Assembly: GCF_900101875.1 (NCBI RefSeq)
Contig: NZ_FNAI01000001.1
Span: 310,001 to 374,000, forward strand
Source of the DNA: Mucilaginibacter pineti
GTDB taxonomy: Bacteria > Bacteroidota > Bacteroidia > Sphingobacteriales > Sphingobacteriaceae
Direction of reading: 5' to 3'
Length of the DNA: 64,000 bases
Part shown: in pieces, positions 8,906-17,051 of the stretch
Position numbering within the stretch: the stretch's first letter is position 1
Layout: each line of letters starts with the position of its first letter
Notes under the pieces: generated by a model
Told to the model about the DNA's origin: nothing
The model's input: the letters and a program-made list of their open reading frames with translations, nothing else
Databases searched by the model: none
Translations under genes and position numbers: made by a program

Positions 8906-9553
8906 TTACATGTATCCGAGGTAGATTGCTGTAAGCATGAAGATATCGTAGGTGATATGGAAAAATATTACATACCACAGGTTACCTTTAAACAGTTTTA
9001 ACAGCCAAATAGTAATTATTGCGAACAAAAATATGCTTATAACAGCGCCTAAGCCCTCTTGGTAATGGTACAAAGCAAATAAAACACTCGTGATTAAGCC
9101 ACTTACTTTAAAGGCCTGCTTACCTGCCATTGCCTTGATACGGGAAAAAATGAACCCCCTGAACAGTATTTCTTCAAAGGGAATTACCAGGAAACAAGCT
9201 ATTGCAAGCAAAAAAAGGTAATTAAAGAAATTGTGTCTTAGATAATTAAAATCGGATAAATTAGCTTCGCGAAAACCCAAGTGCGTCAATACAGGTGATA
9301 TAATCCAATAGGTGAATACAGCGTAAACAATGCCAATTACACCGCCAACTGCAAGTGATTTGTAAGTAAAGGCATTGAATCGGAAACCGATGTTGCTGAA
9401 ATTCTCTTTATAAGCCCTCAGGTATAACCATATCAATAAGAGCAATAATAAGGAAAAAGCATACATAGGCAATAAACCGGTATGCGGAAAAACGATCAGA
9501 AATACTATCATGAATAGATCTGTAACCGTTCGCTGCCATTTATTTACCCTCAT
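8906..9553 (-). CDS. CPBP-family intramembrane metalloprotease
   Basis: A 215-aa membrane protein with about six hydrophobic segments. The three motifs of the CPBP (CAAX protease and bacteriocin-processing) family are present: EEILFRGF (the EExxxR motif), an FxxxH-like LFALYHYQEG, and HITYDIF near the C-terminus. The conserved Glu and His residues form the intramembrane catalytic site in relatives such as Rce1. Substrates of the bacterial members are mostly unknown; some process or confer immunity to peptides, but no bacteriocin gene is nearby. Confidence 0.85.
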   Translation of the reverse strand: MRVNKWQRTVTDLFMIVFLIVFPHTGLLPMYAFSLLLLLLIWLYLRAYKENFSNIGFRFNAFTYKSLAVGGVIGIVYAVFTYWIISPVLTHLGFREANLSDFNYLRHNFFNYLFLLAIACFLVIPFEEILFRGFIFSRIKAMAGKQAFKVSGLITSVLFALYHYQEGLGAVISIFLFAIITIWLLKLFKGNLWYVIFFHITYDIFMLTAIYLGYM

Positions 9554-9582
9554 AACAATTTGACTACGAAAGAGCTGTTCTG

Positions 9583-9918
9583 TTACAATCCCCTATAATC
9601 CTCGCGTACCGGGCTAAATATATCTATCAGCTTACAATCAGTAATTGCCTTACCGCCATGCCAAACATTTGAAGGAATTATAGCATAAGTACCACTATTT
9701 AAAACTTTAGCAACACCATCAACCGTCATTTCAAATTCGCCCTCAATAACAAATGAGCTTTGGTCATGTACGTGCTGGTGCAAAGGTACCGAGCATCCGG
9801 CTTTTACATCAATAAAGTTAATGGTATTGCTGGCGGTATGAATAAGCTTAGAAAAAAAGCCCGGCGCAATTTCTTTTACGTCAATATCGGCAAACTGATT
9901 AAATATTTGATTTTCCAT
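9583..9918 (-). CDS. small cupin-domain protein
   Basis: A 111-aa single-domain cupin. Cupin motif 1 is seen as [20 protein letters not shown] (two His, a Gln and a Glu as likely metal ligands), and motif 2 as [14 protein letters not shown] (the late His). The usual sequence between them is present ([11 protein letters not shown]). Such proteins can be dioxygenases, isomerases or simple ligand binders; nothing nearby narrows this. The gene lies 29 nt downstream of nothing else on its strand and is probably expressed alone. Confidence 0.8.
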   Translation of the reverse strand: MENQIFNQFADIDVKEIAPGFFSKLIHTASNTINFIDVKAGCSVPLHQHVHDQSSFVIEGEFEMTVDGVAKVLNSGTYAIIPSNVWHGGKAITDCKLIDIFSPVREDYRGL

Positions 9919-10225
9919 TTAGAGGTGAAGCCTTTGTATTAGCTTAGGATAAAAATAAGCAATTTAAAAAGGCCGGCATACTGCTTGGAACAGACACCGG
10001 CTTTAACTTCACTATTTTAGGTTTAGTGGGGTATCAAAAAGTTTCGACCAGTTATTTGTATTCAAAAACGCAGTTAAATGTAACGTGTTTTTTACAATAA
10101 AGCTGGCGTTATTAAAAATGAACAAAATATAAATTTCATCAACAAAAGGGTAAAATGGATATGTTTATATTTACTAAAAAAACTTCGACTGTTGTTTTTG
10201 GTTATACAGTTAAACCACACTAATA
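9919..10225. other. divergent intergenic region between cupin and cbpA
   Basis: About 307 bases without a convincing gene. It must hold the promoters of the cupin gene (-) and cbpA (+). A hairpin lies at 9968-10003: on the - strand AAAGCCGG pairs with CCGGCCTTT with one bulged base, and is followed by T/A-rich sequence, like a terminator facing the cupin gene. A 22-codon ATG-TAA frame at 10154-10222 on + ends just before cbpA; I see no support that it is translated. Confidence 0.4.
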
Positions 10226-11125
10226 ATGGCTTTTATTGATTATTATAAAGTACTCGAACTAAATAAAACAGCATCTGATAAGGATATAAAAAATGCTTAT
10301 CGTAAGCTGGCCCGAAAATATCATCCCGATCTGAACCCTAACGATGCTACGGCTAACAAAAAATTTCAGGAATTGAACGAAGCGAATGAGGTTTTAAGCG
10401 ATCCCGAAAAGCGCAAAAAGTATGATAAGTACGGCGAAAACTGGCAACATGGCGAAGCGCAGGAACAACAAAATCGTCAGCAACAATACAGCAGGCAAAG
10501 TACTACAGGCGGGGCCGATAGCTTTGGAGGTGCAGATGCGTTTAGCGGCGGCGATTTTTCAGATTTCTTTCAATCTATGTTTGGTGGCGCGGGCGGTGGT
10601 GGCGGCAGGCGGACGGGTTATCGCGGTCAGGATTTAAATGCAGAGCTGCAATTAAGTTTGCAGGACGTTATGCAAACTCACAAACAAACACTTACCATTA
10701 ATGGCAAAAACATTCGCATAACTATACCTGCGGGCATTGCAAACGGGCAAACCATTAAAATAGCCGGGCATGGCGGTGCCGGGATAAACGGTGGCCCCGC
10801 GGGCGATTTGTATATTAAATTCAACATCCCTGCCGATGCACGTTTTAAACGGGATGGCAGCAATTTGTATAATACCATTAAGCTTGATCTGTACACAGCA
10901 GTACTCGGCGGCGAAATAACTGCCGAAACACTATCGGGCAAAGTAAAAGTTAAGGTAAAACCCGAAACACAAAATGGCACAAAGGTAAAATTGAAAGGAA
11001 AGGGACTGCCGGTGTACAAGAAGGATACTGAGTTTGGCGACCTGTATTTAACTTATGATATCCAGGTGCCGGTTAACCTTAGCGAAAAGCAAAAACAATT
11101 GTTTGAAGAATTATCAAAGTCGTGA
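10226..11125 (+). CDS. cbpA: DnaJ-family co-chaperone CbpA (type II J-protein)
   Basis: A 299-aa type II J-protein. The J domain (residues about 4-70) carries the HPD tripeptide in KYHPDLNPND, which stimulates DnaK ATP hydrolysis. A Gly/Phe-rich linker follows (about 95-135, with DFSDFFQSMFGG), then two beta-sandwich substrate-binding domains (PAGIANGQTIKIAGHGG and the DLYLTYDIQVP end). The zinc-finger module of DnaJ is absent, which matches CbpA. The adjacent downstream gene encodes the CbpM-like modulator, which strongly supports the name. Cytoplasmic and nucleoid-associated in studied relatives. Confidence 0.92.
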   Translation: MAFIDYYKVLELNKTASDKDIKNAYRKLARKYHPDLNPNDATANKKFQELNEANEVLSDPEKRKKYDKYGENWQHGEAQEQQNRQQQYSRQSTTGGADSFGGADAFSGGDFSDFFQSMFGGAGGGGGRRTGYRGQDLNAELQLSLQDVMQTHKQTLTINGKNIRITIPAGIANGQTIKIAGHGGAGINGGPAGDLYIKFNIPADARFKRDGSNLYNTIKLDLYTAVLGGEITAETLSGKVKVKVKPETQNGTKVKLKGKGLPVYKKDTEFGDLYLTYDIQVPVNLSEKQKQLFEELSKS

Positions 11126-11141
11126 TTTAAATAAAAACAAC

Positions 11142-11432
11142 ATGAAATCATCAAATTTATTAATGGTAAGTGAGATTTGTATTTACCACAATATTGAGCC
11201 CGATTTTGTAAACTCGTTATTGAACGCGGGCCTGGTTAAACCGGCCGAGCCCGAAAATACTTTGATACCCGTTACCGAGCTGCAAAAGCTTGAAAAACTT
11301 ATAAACCTGCATCGCCTGGATATTAATTTAGCAGGTATTGAAGCTATAACCCATTTGCTGGAACGCGTTGAAATACTACACGAGGATTTACAGACTTTAC
11401 GTAACAGGTTAAGCAGGTACGAAGGAGCGTAA
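11142..11432 (+). CDS. cbpM: chaperone modulator CbpM (MerR-like)
   Basis: A 96-aa helical protein whose start I set at the ATG at 11142, 16 nt after the cbpA stop; the longer frame from 11055 would overlap cbpA. The pattern VSEICIYHNIEPDFVNSLLN followed by an alternating acidic/leucine helix (ITHLLERVEILHEDLQTLRN) matches CbpM. In E. coli, CbpM binds the J domain of CbpA and blocks its co-chaperone and DNA-binding activity. The operon arrangement cbpA-cbpM is the same here. Confidence 0.85.
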   Translation: MKSSNLLMVSEICIYHNIEPDFVNSLLNAGLVKPAEPENTLIPVTELQKLEKLINLHRLDINLAGIEAITHLLERVEILHEDLQTLRNRLSRYEGA

Positions 11433-11436
11433 ATTA

Positions 11437-13119
11437 TTACTCCATATACTTTAGCATCATTCGCTCGCTTACGATATTTGCATCGTCAATTACCGATTCT
11501 GGGTAACCCATTGAGGCTAATATGGCAATTCCGTTGGTGCTTTTCAAGAGGCCCTCTTTAAGGCGGTAATCAAATACCAGAGTTTTGCCAGATTTTGAAT
11601 CTTCAAATGAATAAATAGCAAAATCTTCGTCCAGTAGCTCTGCCAGTTCCAGATCATGGGTAGATACAAAAACAAAATTCTCATTGGCTGTAATATGCGA
11701 TAACACAGATTTTGCTGCCGCAATACGTTCAATGGTGTTTGTCCCCCTGAAAATTTCATCAATAATAACCAGGCTTTTTACTTCTTCAGATCTTTCGCTA
11801 TTATCCATAATATTTAAAATAGCTGAGGCCTGGGCCTGGAAATAGCTTTGCTGCTCCTCAATACTATCTATGGTTTTAATGCTGGTTTGTATTTTCAGGA
11901 AGGGTGCTTTATAGGCCTTTGCGCAGCTGGTAAATATTGTTTGGGCCAATAAGGTATTAACGCCGATGGCTTTAATAAAGGTTGTTTTACCAGACATGTT
12001 TGAGCCAGTTATTAAAGCTCCCCTATCGGCACGGGTATATAATGAATTGGCTACACATTTGTCAATCAGCGGATGATACAGGTCGGTAATTTCCATTTTT
12101 GCATTGGCACCAATAAACTCGGGCTTGTTGTAAAATGGCAAACCCTCCCTTACAGATTGAATGGCTATCAGCATATCAAACTCAGCAACGTAATCATAAA
12201 CAGCATGAATGTCTTCGCGATAGTTGCCTATATGCTTAATTGAATTTGAAAACACGTATGAATCAAGCAAGAAAATGGTTTTAAAGAATTGAAAAATAGC
12301 ATATCCCGGTGTAGCGGATTCTGCCACCAGGTTACTTTCAATATTAACAATGCTAAGCGAGCGTTTAAGGCCAACAAGGTTAGTAAGGCTTTTTTTGATC
12401 GCATCGTTTTTATCGACCCCTAAATTTTTAACCAGCCATACTGCAACTTTGTGCATAATAAGTAATTGCGGCAAAGAGCTGGTATATGCGGCTATTTTCT
12501 TTTTATTACCAAAGTGTAAAATGGTATTATAACCTACAAACACAGCCAGCACTATTGCACTTATGGGGTTCGGTATAATCACTAATGATACAATTGCTGC
12601 AATAATTAAAAACGGAACTGCTTTTATGTAAAAGGTCAGTACTGGCGCAAATAAGGCTGGCTGTTCCTTTAAAAACAGGTTAGCAATGAAGTAGGCATCG
12701 GTATGGTTTAGCTTTGAAAGCTGAACCTCTATCAATTCGCGATTGGGTTTATCTTTATTTAGGACCTCAATTTTATCGTCAAGTGCTAATAGTTTCTCTA
12801 ATGAAGTTTCGGGATTGTGCAGCTTTTTGTATAAATATTGCTTGCCGGGTTTTGAATTGGTACGATCTATAAAGTTGAAAACGCTATTGATATCCAAATC
12901 ATTTGCCACTGCTGCAGACAATTTACCAGACCCCGCATCGGCCTCAAAATATACTTTGATCAGGTCGAAATTGCGCCTGGAGTTTACAGGTTTGGCCCAT
13001 TTGCTTTTTATTTTGGTCAGTTTATTTTCATCTTCACGTAATTTACCAAAGTAAGTTACGATGTAAGAAATGGTTAGCACCACGGCTAAAAATAATAACG
13101 TAAATAAAAAGTAATACAT
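11437..13119 (-). CDS. membrane-anchored MutS-like ATPase
   Basis: A 560-aa protein combining transmembrane helices with the MutS ATPase domain. One helix lies at residues about 3-24 and a hydrophobic hairpin at about 158-202. The lever/clamp-like middle is helical, and the C-terminal half has Walker A GSNMSGKT (372-379), signature YFQAQASAI, Walker B VIIDEIFRGTN (about 451-461) and the switch His in FVSTHDLE. The N-terminal mismatch-recognition domain and its Phe-x-Glu motif are absent, so classical mismatch repair is unlikely. Homologues are widespread in Bacteroidota and annotated only as MutS-related. It lies tail to tail with cbpM, 4 nt apart. Confidence 0.85.
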   Translation of the reverse strand: MYYFLFTLLFLAVVLTISYIVTYFGKLREDENKLTKIKSKWAKPVNSRRNFDLIKVYFEADAGSGKLSAAVANDLDINSVFNFIDRTNSKPGKQYLYKKLHNPETSLEKLLALDDKIEVLNKDKPNRELIEVQLSKLNHTDAYFIANLFLKEQPALFAPVLTFYIKAVPFLIIAAIVSLVIIPNPISAIVLAVFVGYNTILHFGNKKKIAAYTSSLPQLLIMHKVAVWLVKNLGVDKNDAIKKSLTNLVGLKRSLSIVNIESNLVAESATPGYAIFQFFKTIFLLDSYVFSNSIKHIGNYREDIHAVYDYVAEFDMLIAIQSVREGLPFYNKPEFIGANAKMEITDLYHPLIDKCVANSLYTRADRGALITGSNMSGKTTFIKAIGVNTLLAQTIFTSCAKAYKAPFLKIQTSIKTIDSIEEQQSYFQAQASAILNIMDNSERSEEVKSLVIIDEIFRGTNTIERIAAAKSVLSHITANENFVFVSTHDLELAELLDEDFAIYSFEDSKSGKTLVFDYRLKEGLLKSTNGIAILASMGYPESVIDDANIVSERMMLKYME

Positions 13120-13302
13120 GCTTTAAAATTATAAAAAAACTACTAAATCAGCGGTATATCGCCCACCAATATGCATAAATGTATAATTTGTTAATATAAT
13201 AATTGCAATTAGGCCCTGGTTTTACGTAATGTGGGAGAAATTGTGCTATTCTCTGTAGCAACGCTTTAAGTTGTGAAGGTGTCTGCTTACCCGGAAAATT
13301 AC

Positions 13303-15963
13303 TTAATCTTCATGGTGTGCTGCATCCTGGGCCATCTCCATAATAACGGTATCCAGGCGGTTTAATTCGGTAAGCATAAAGTTAAGTGCTTCCACATCTG
13401 CGGGATCATCTTTAAGCATATCGGCAAGGCCTTTTAAATTGGCTAAGGGGCTGCGTATAAAATGCGACTGCTTCCAGGCCATATTCTTGATGCTATCTAT
13501 TTGTTCATGAATGCGTTCGTAGGCTATTTTTAAGTTGTTTTCAGTGCTCTTCCTTTCGGTGATATCATAAAGCGCCATCATTAACCCCAAAATTTGCTTA
13601 TCGCTATCAATTATCGGAAACATTCGCACATAATACCAAAACGTAGCCCCATTGGGTTGCAGGTAATCTATTTCATAGTTCACATTATTGCCAGTGAGCA
13701 CATGCCGCGCAAACTTTAAGAAATGAGGAAACCTCTCTTGCGACAAATATTTTGACAGGTTATCGCCCTTTTCAGGTTCCTGATGAAATTGTTCCCTTAC
13801 AAATTTTTCGGCAGTTTGATTAAAAGCCAGCACGTTTAAATCACTATCAAACAAAGCATAAACCGTATCGGTAGTATTTAAAATAGTTTGCAGATGCGCT
13901 TCTGATTTTTGAAGTAACTTTTCTGATTGTATTTTTTCGGTAACATCGTTTCCTAAAGACAAGCATACCGGTTTCCCTTCAAAAATAATATCCTGAGCTA
14001 TTGTTTGCACGTAAATTAATGAACCATCTTTTTTGTAATGATTACTTATGCTTGTATTGGTTGTTGGAGCTATTTCCCCCGTATATTTTGCTTTTAAATT
14101 CTCTCCTTTATAGGAAATCAACAGGTCCTCTGCTTTCATTGTTAAAAACTCTTCCTGCGAGTAGCCATATTTTAACACGGCTGCTGCATTAACTGCAATT
14201 ATAGTAAGATCATTCTTATCTATCATCCACATTGGCAGCGGATTACTATCAAATAACAATTTGTATTTTTGTTCGGATAAACGCAATTGTTCTTCCGCCT
14301 TTTTTCGTTCGGTGATATCAATCATCGAACCGATAATGGTGGGTTCGCCATCGATTGTAACCCGGCTGCCATAAAATTCAACCCAGTTCAATGAACCATC
14401 GCTGCATTGCCCCCTGGCCTCGTAATGAATACTGTCTATCTCCCCGCTTAGCCTCGCACGGACGTTATCCATCGCCATTTTTTTATAATCAGTACTAATA
14501 ACTATATCTACAGATTCGGCATCGATAAGTTCTTGTTGTGTGTACCCAAATACTTCGGCAAACCGTGGATTAACATAATTAAAGCGCCCCTTTTGAACAA
14601 TATATACCCCAACCATTGATTTATCGGCCAGGGTCCTGAACTTTAACTCTGCATCTTTGAGCTCAGCTTCCATTATCTTGCGCGCGGTGATATCACGGGC
14701 AATTACCAGTACCCTATCTTCAGAAAACCGTTTAACATTGATCTCCACATCAAATACAATCCCATTCTTTTTAACAAACCGGCGCTCCTTTATAACGGCG
14801 GTATACAAGTGATTAAGGCCGATAACTATTGGATTTTCTTTAAGATGTTTGGGATCAATGATAGCTTCTACCCGCATTTGTAAGAGCTCTTCACGCGTGT
14901 AACCCGTCATTTGGCACATACGTGCATTTACTTCAGAAAAATTGCTGTCGAGATCGAGTACATAAATGGCATCCGAAGCATGTTCAATGAGCGACCGGTA
15001 TTTACTTTCGCTTTTTTCTAATTTTTCGATAGCCTGCATCAAAGCTTGTGAGCGCTCCTCTACCCTTTTCTCCAGTGTATTGTTAAGGGCTATTACTTCA
15101 TTTTCGGCATTGGTACGATGCTCATCTACCTGATTAAGCCACATGGCGCTAACGGCAATAACCACCAGGCAAACAAGCAGCAAAATCAACGATAGCAGGT
15201 ACATACTAAGTTGAAGCGGTAATAAATGCGTGTACTGCATTTTAAACCTCAGGAAGCCTAAAACAATAAAAATAAACTCCAGGGGTAAAAAGAGTCGGCG
15301 CGCCATTAAGTTGCCTACCTTGTTACCTGTGAAAATATGTGCCACGCCAAGGCTGGGGTGTAAAAGTGTAGCAGCAATAGATAAGCCTAAAAAAATGATA
15401 GCTGTGTGCACCGGCATTGAACTTACATACTTAAGATCATAAAACAGCGACAAACCATATAAATACCCTATTAGGGCTACCCCGGAAACAATTGTTACCA
15501 GATGAAGCAGAAACTGCCCGATGTTATGAAGTGATTTACTTTTAGTACTGAACAGTAAAAAGGCGGCACCAAACAGTACGGTGCAGGCAGTGGTATTAAT
15601 AGCGGTATAGCTTTTAAAAGTATAGGCAGAAGTATTGCCGGTATGGTCAAAGATCCTATCGAAAATACTATTGAAATGATAAAGATATTGTAACACGCCA
15701 AAAATTCCGATGCAGGTAACAGCAGCTGATAACATTAAAAAAGCCATGCGTGAGTATGGCTTAACAGGTTGTTGGGTTATGATTAGTGCTGTTCCTAAAA
15801 ATGCGAAACACAAAGCTGTATTAAACCTTATGGCAACATATTGAATGAAAAGTGTTTGAAGGCTATTTATGTTAAATATCCAGCCGAGGGCAATAAATAT
15901 TCCCGCCAATATGGCCAGCAAGCCAGTTACTCTTATGAATTTACTTTTTTGGGGATAGTACAT
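13303..15963 (-). CDS. multi-PAS membrane signalling protein ending in a DHp-like domain without ATPase
   Basis: An 886-aa protein. The N-terminal third (to about residue 280) has about eight hydrophobic helices forming a membrane sensor module. A coiled coil (NTLEKRVEERSQALMQAIEK) leads into four PAS domains with S-box ends such as VIARDITARKIM, IGSMIDITERKKAEE and MMALYDITERKS. The last 60 residues (MAWKQSHFIRSPLANLKGLA, then a second helix) look like the two-helix DHp domain of histidine kinases, with a candidate phospho-His in QSHFIRSP. There is no HATPase domain: the frame stops and only 183 nt separate it from the next gene. It may be a phosphotransfer partner or a dead-end sensor working with another kinase. 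Confidence 0.8.
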   Translation of the reverse strand: MYYPQKSKFIRVTGLLAILAGIFIALGWIFNINSLQTLFIQYVAIRFNTALCFAFLGTALIITQQPVKPYSRMAFLMLSAAVTCIGIFGVLQYLYHFNSIFDRIFDHTGNTSAYTFKSYTAINTTACTVLFGAAFLLFSTKSKSLHNIGQFLLHLVTIVSGVALIGYLYGLSLFYDLKYVSSMPVHTAIIFLGLSIAATLLHPSLGVAHIFTGNKVGNLMARRLFLPLEFIFIVLGFLRFKMQYTHLLPLQLSMYLLSLILLLVCLVVIAVSAMWLNQVDEHRTNAENEVIALNNTLEKRVEERSQALMQAIEKLEKSESKYRSLIEHASDAIYVLDLDSNFSEVNARMCQMTGYTREELLQMRVEAIIDPKHLKENPIVIGLNHLYTAVIKERRFVKKNGIVFDVEINVKRFSEDRVLVIARDITARKIMEAELKDAELKFRTLADKSMVGVYIVQKGRFNYVNPRFAEVFGYTQQELIDAESVDIVISTDYKKMAMDNVRARLSGEIDSIHYEARGQCSDGSLNWVEFYGSRVTIDGEPTIIGSMIDITERKKAEEQLRLSEQKYKLLFDSNPLPMWMIDKNDLTIIAVNAAAVLKYGYSQEEFLTMKAEDLLISYKGENLKAKYTGEIAPTTNTSISNHYKKDGSLIYVQTIAQDIIFEGKPVCLSLGNDVTEKIQSEKLLQKSEAHLQTILNTTDTVYALFDSDLNVLAFNQTAEKFVREQFHQEPEKGDNLSKYLSQERFPHFLKFARHVLTGNNVNYEIDYLQPNGATFWYYVRMFPIIDSDKQILGLMMALYDITERKSTENNLKIAYERIHEQIDSIKNMAWKQSHFIRSPLANLKGLADMLKDDPADVEALNFMLTELNRLDTVIMEMAQDAAHHED

Positions 15964-16156
15964 TTAAAGGCAAATTATGCTTCAATTATACATTCTTTTT
16001 AATAATATATCGTTGTAAGTAATTTATTGGAAGATGATAATGAACCTAATAAAGTTATAACAAAAACATACAAAACAGAATTTTTTATATGAATTGATTT
16101 AAAGAAGAGCTATTAATTTCTACAACGAATGAAGTTTTAATATAAACCAACTTGCC

Positions 16157-16933
16157 TTATCTGTTACCACTAAGGAACGCCTGTAAAGTTTGCTGTGTAA
16201 AAGCTGATAGTACCAACTCACCGCTGACGGCTGCACGTTGGTTAAGCAGCGTATCCCAATCATCGGTGCCTTCCCATAAAATCTGCTTTAATCCTTTGAG
16301 CGCATCCGGATGGTATGATGCTAACTTATCTGCGAGGATATCAATGGCTGCATCAAGCGCGGCGATATCATCATAAACCTCATTATATAGCCCCTTATCC
16401 ATAGCCCATTTAGCGGTCTGAAAATCGGTAGCCCGAATGGTAAGTTGAGAGAAGGCAGACAAGCCAACCTTGCGTGTAACCGCCGGAGAGATAACAAAAG
16501 GCCCGATACCTATAGCCAGCTCGCTTAGCTTAATTGATGCAAACTGGGTGGCGAGGCAATAATCGGCAGCAGCGGCAAGTCCTACACCACCGCCAACGGC
16601 TTTACCCTGCACCCGGGCAATAATTATTTTAGACGATTTACGGCAGGCATTGATAACATTAGCAAAGCCCGAAAAAAATAGCGCCCCGGCTTCTTTATCT
16701 TTTATTTGCACAAGCTCATCAAAACTGGCTCCGGCGCAAAATGTACGGTCGCCCCCACTTTTTAAAATAATTACCTTTATATCGGTGTTTTCACCAGCTT
16801 TAATAATAGCTGCAGTAAGTTCATTTAAAAGTGCCGCCGGAAGTGAATTTTGCGCGGGATGGTAAAAGCTGATGGTGGCAACACCGTTTTCGCTTTTTAT
16901 ATAAGATACGTTTCCGTTATCTGTAGCTGACAT
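16157..16933 (-). CDS. enoyl-CoA hydratase/isomerase family protein
   Basis: A 258-aa crotonase-fold enzyme. The oxyanion-hole segments are visible: DRTFCAGASFDEL and the AVGGGVGLAAAADYCLA block, where the GGG stretch binds the thioester carbonyl. The catalytic Glu expected in the second segment appears in KLSELAIGIGP. Length is standard. Members act in fatty acid, amino acid or phenylacetate breakdown; the sequence resembles methylglutaconyl-CoA-hydratase-type proteins of Bacteroidota. It is downstream of the kai operon by about 120 nt on the same strand, but a functional link is not implied. Confidence 0.85.
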   Translation of the reverse strand: MSATDNGNVSYIKSENGVATISFYHPAQNSLPAALLNELTAAIIKAGENTDIKVIILKSGGDRTFCAGASFDELVQIKDKEAGALFFSGFANVINACRKSSKIIIARVQGKAVGGGVGLAAAADYCLATQFASIKLSELAIGIGPFVISPAVTRKVGLSAFSQLTIRATDFQTAKWAMDKGLYNEVYDDIAALDAAIDILADKLASYHPDALKGLKQILWEGTDDWDTLLNQRAAVSGELVLSAFTQQTLQAFLSGNR

Positions 16934-17051
16934 AATTTGCAGGTTAATAAAAAAGAGGGGCAGATAAGTAGTAAATCAAACACCTGCTCAATATCCGAAG
17001 TATTTAACTCACCTGCAATTTTCCTGAAAAATAAAACCTAATGCAGGTTAG

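Noticed and set aside
10154..10222. 22-codon leader gene before cbpA
   Set aside because: No ribosome-binding site or conserved residues; chance frame is likely.
13120..13302. Missing HATPase domain of the PAS protein after a frameshift
   Set aside because: Only 183 nt is available and no frame in it gives N-box or G-box motifs.
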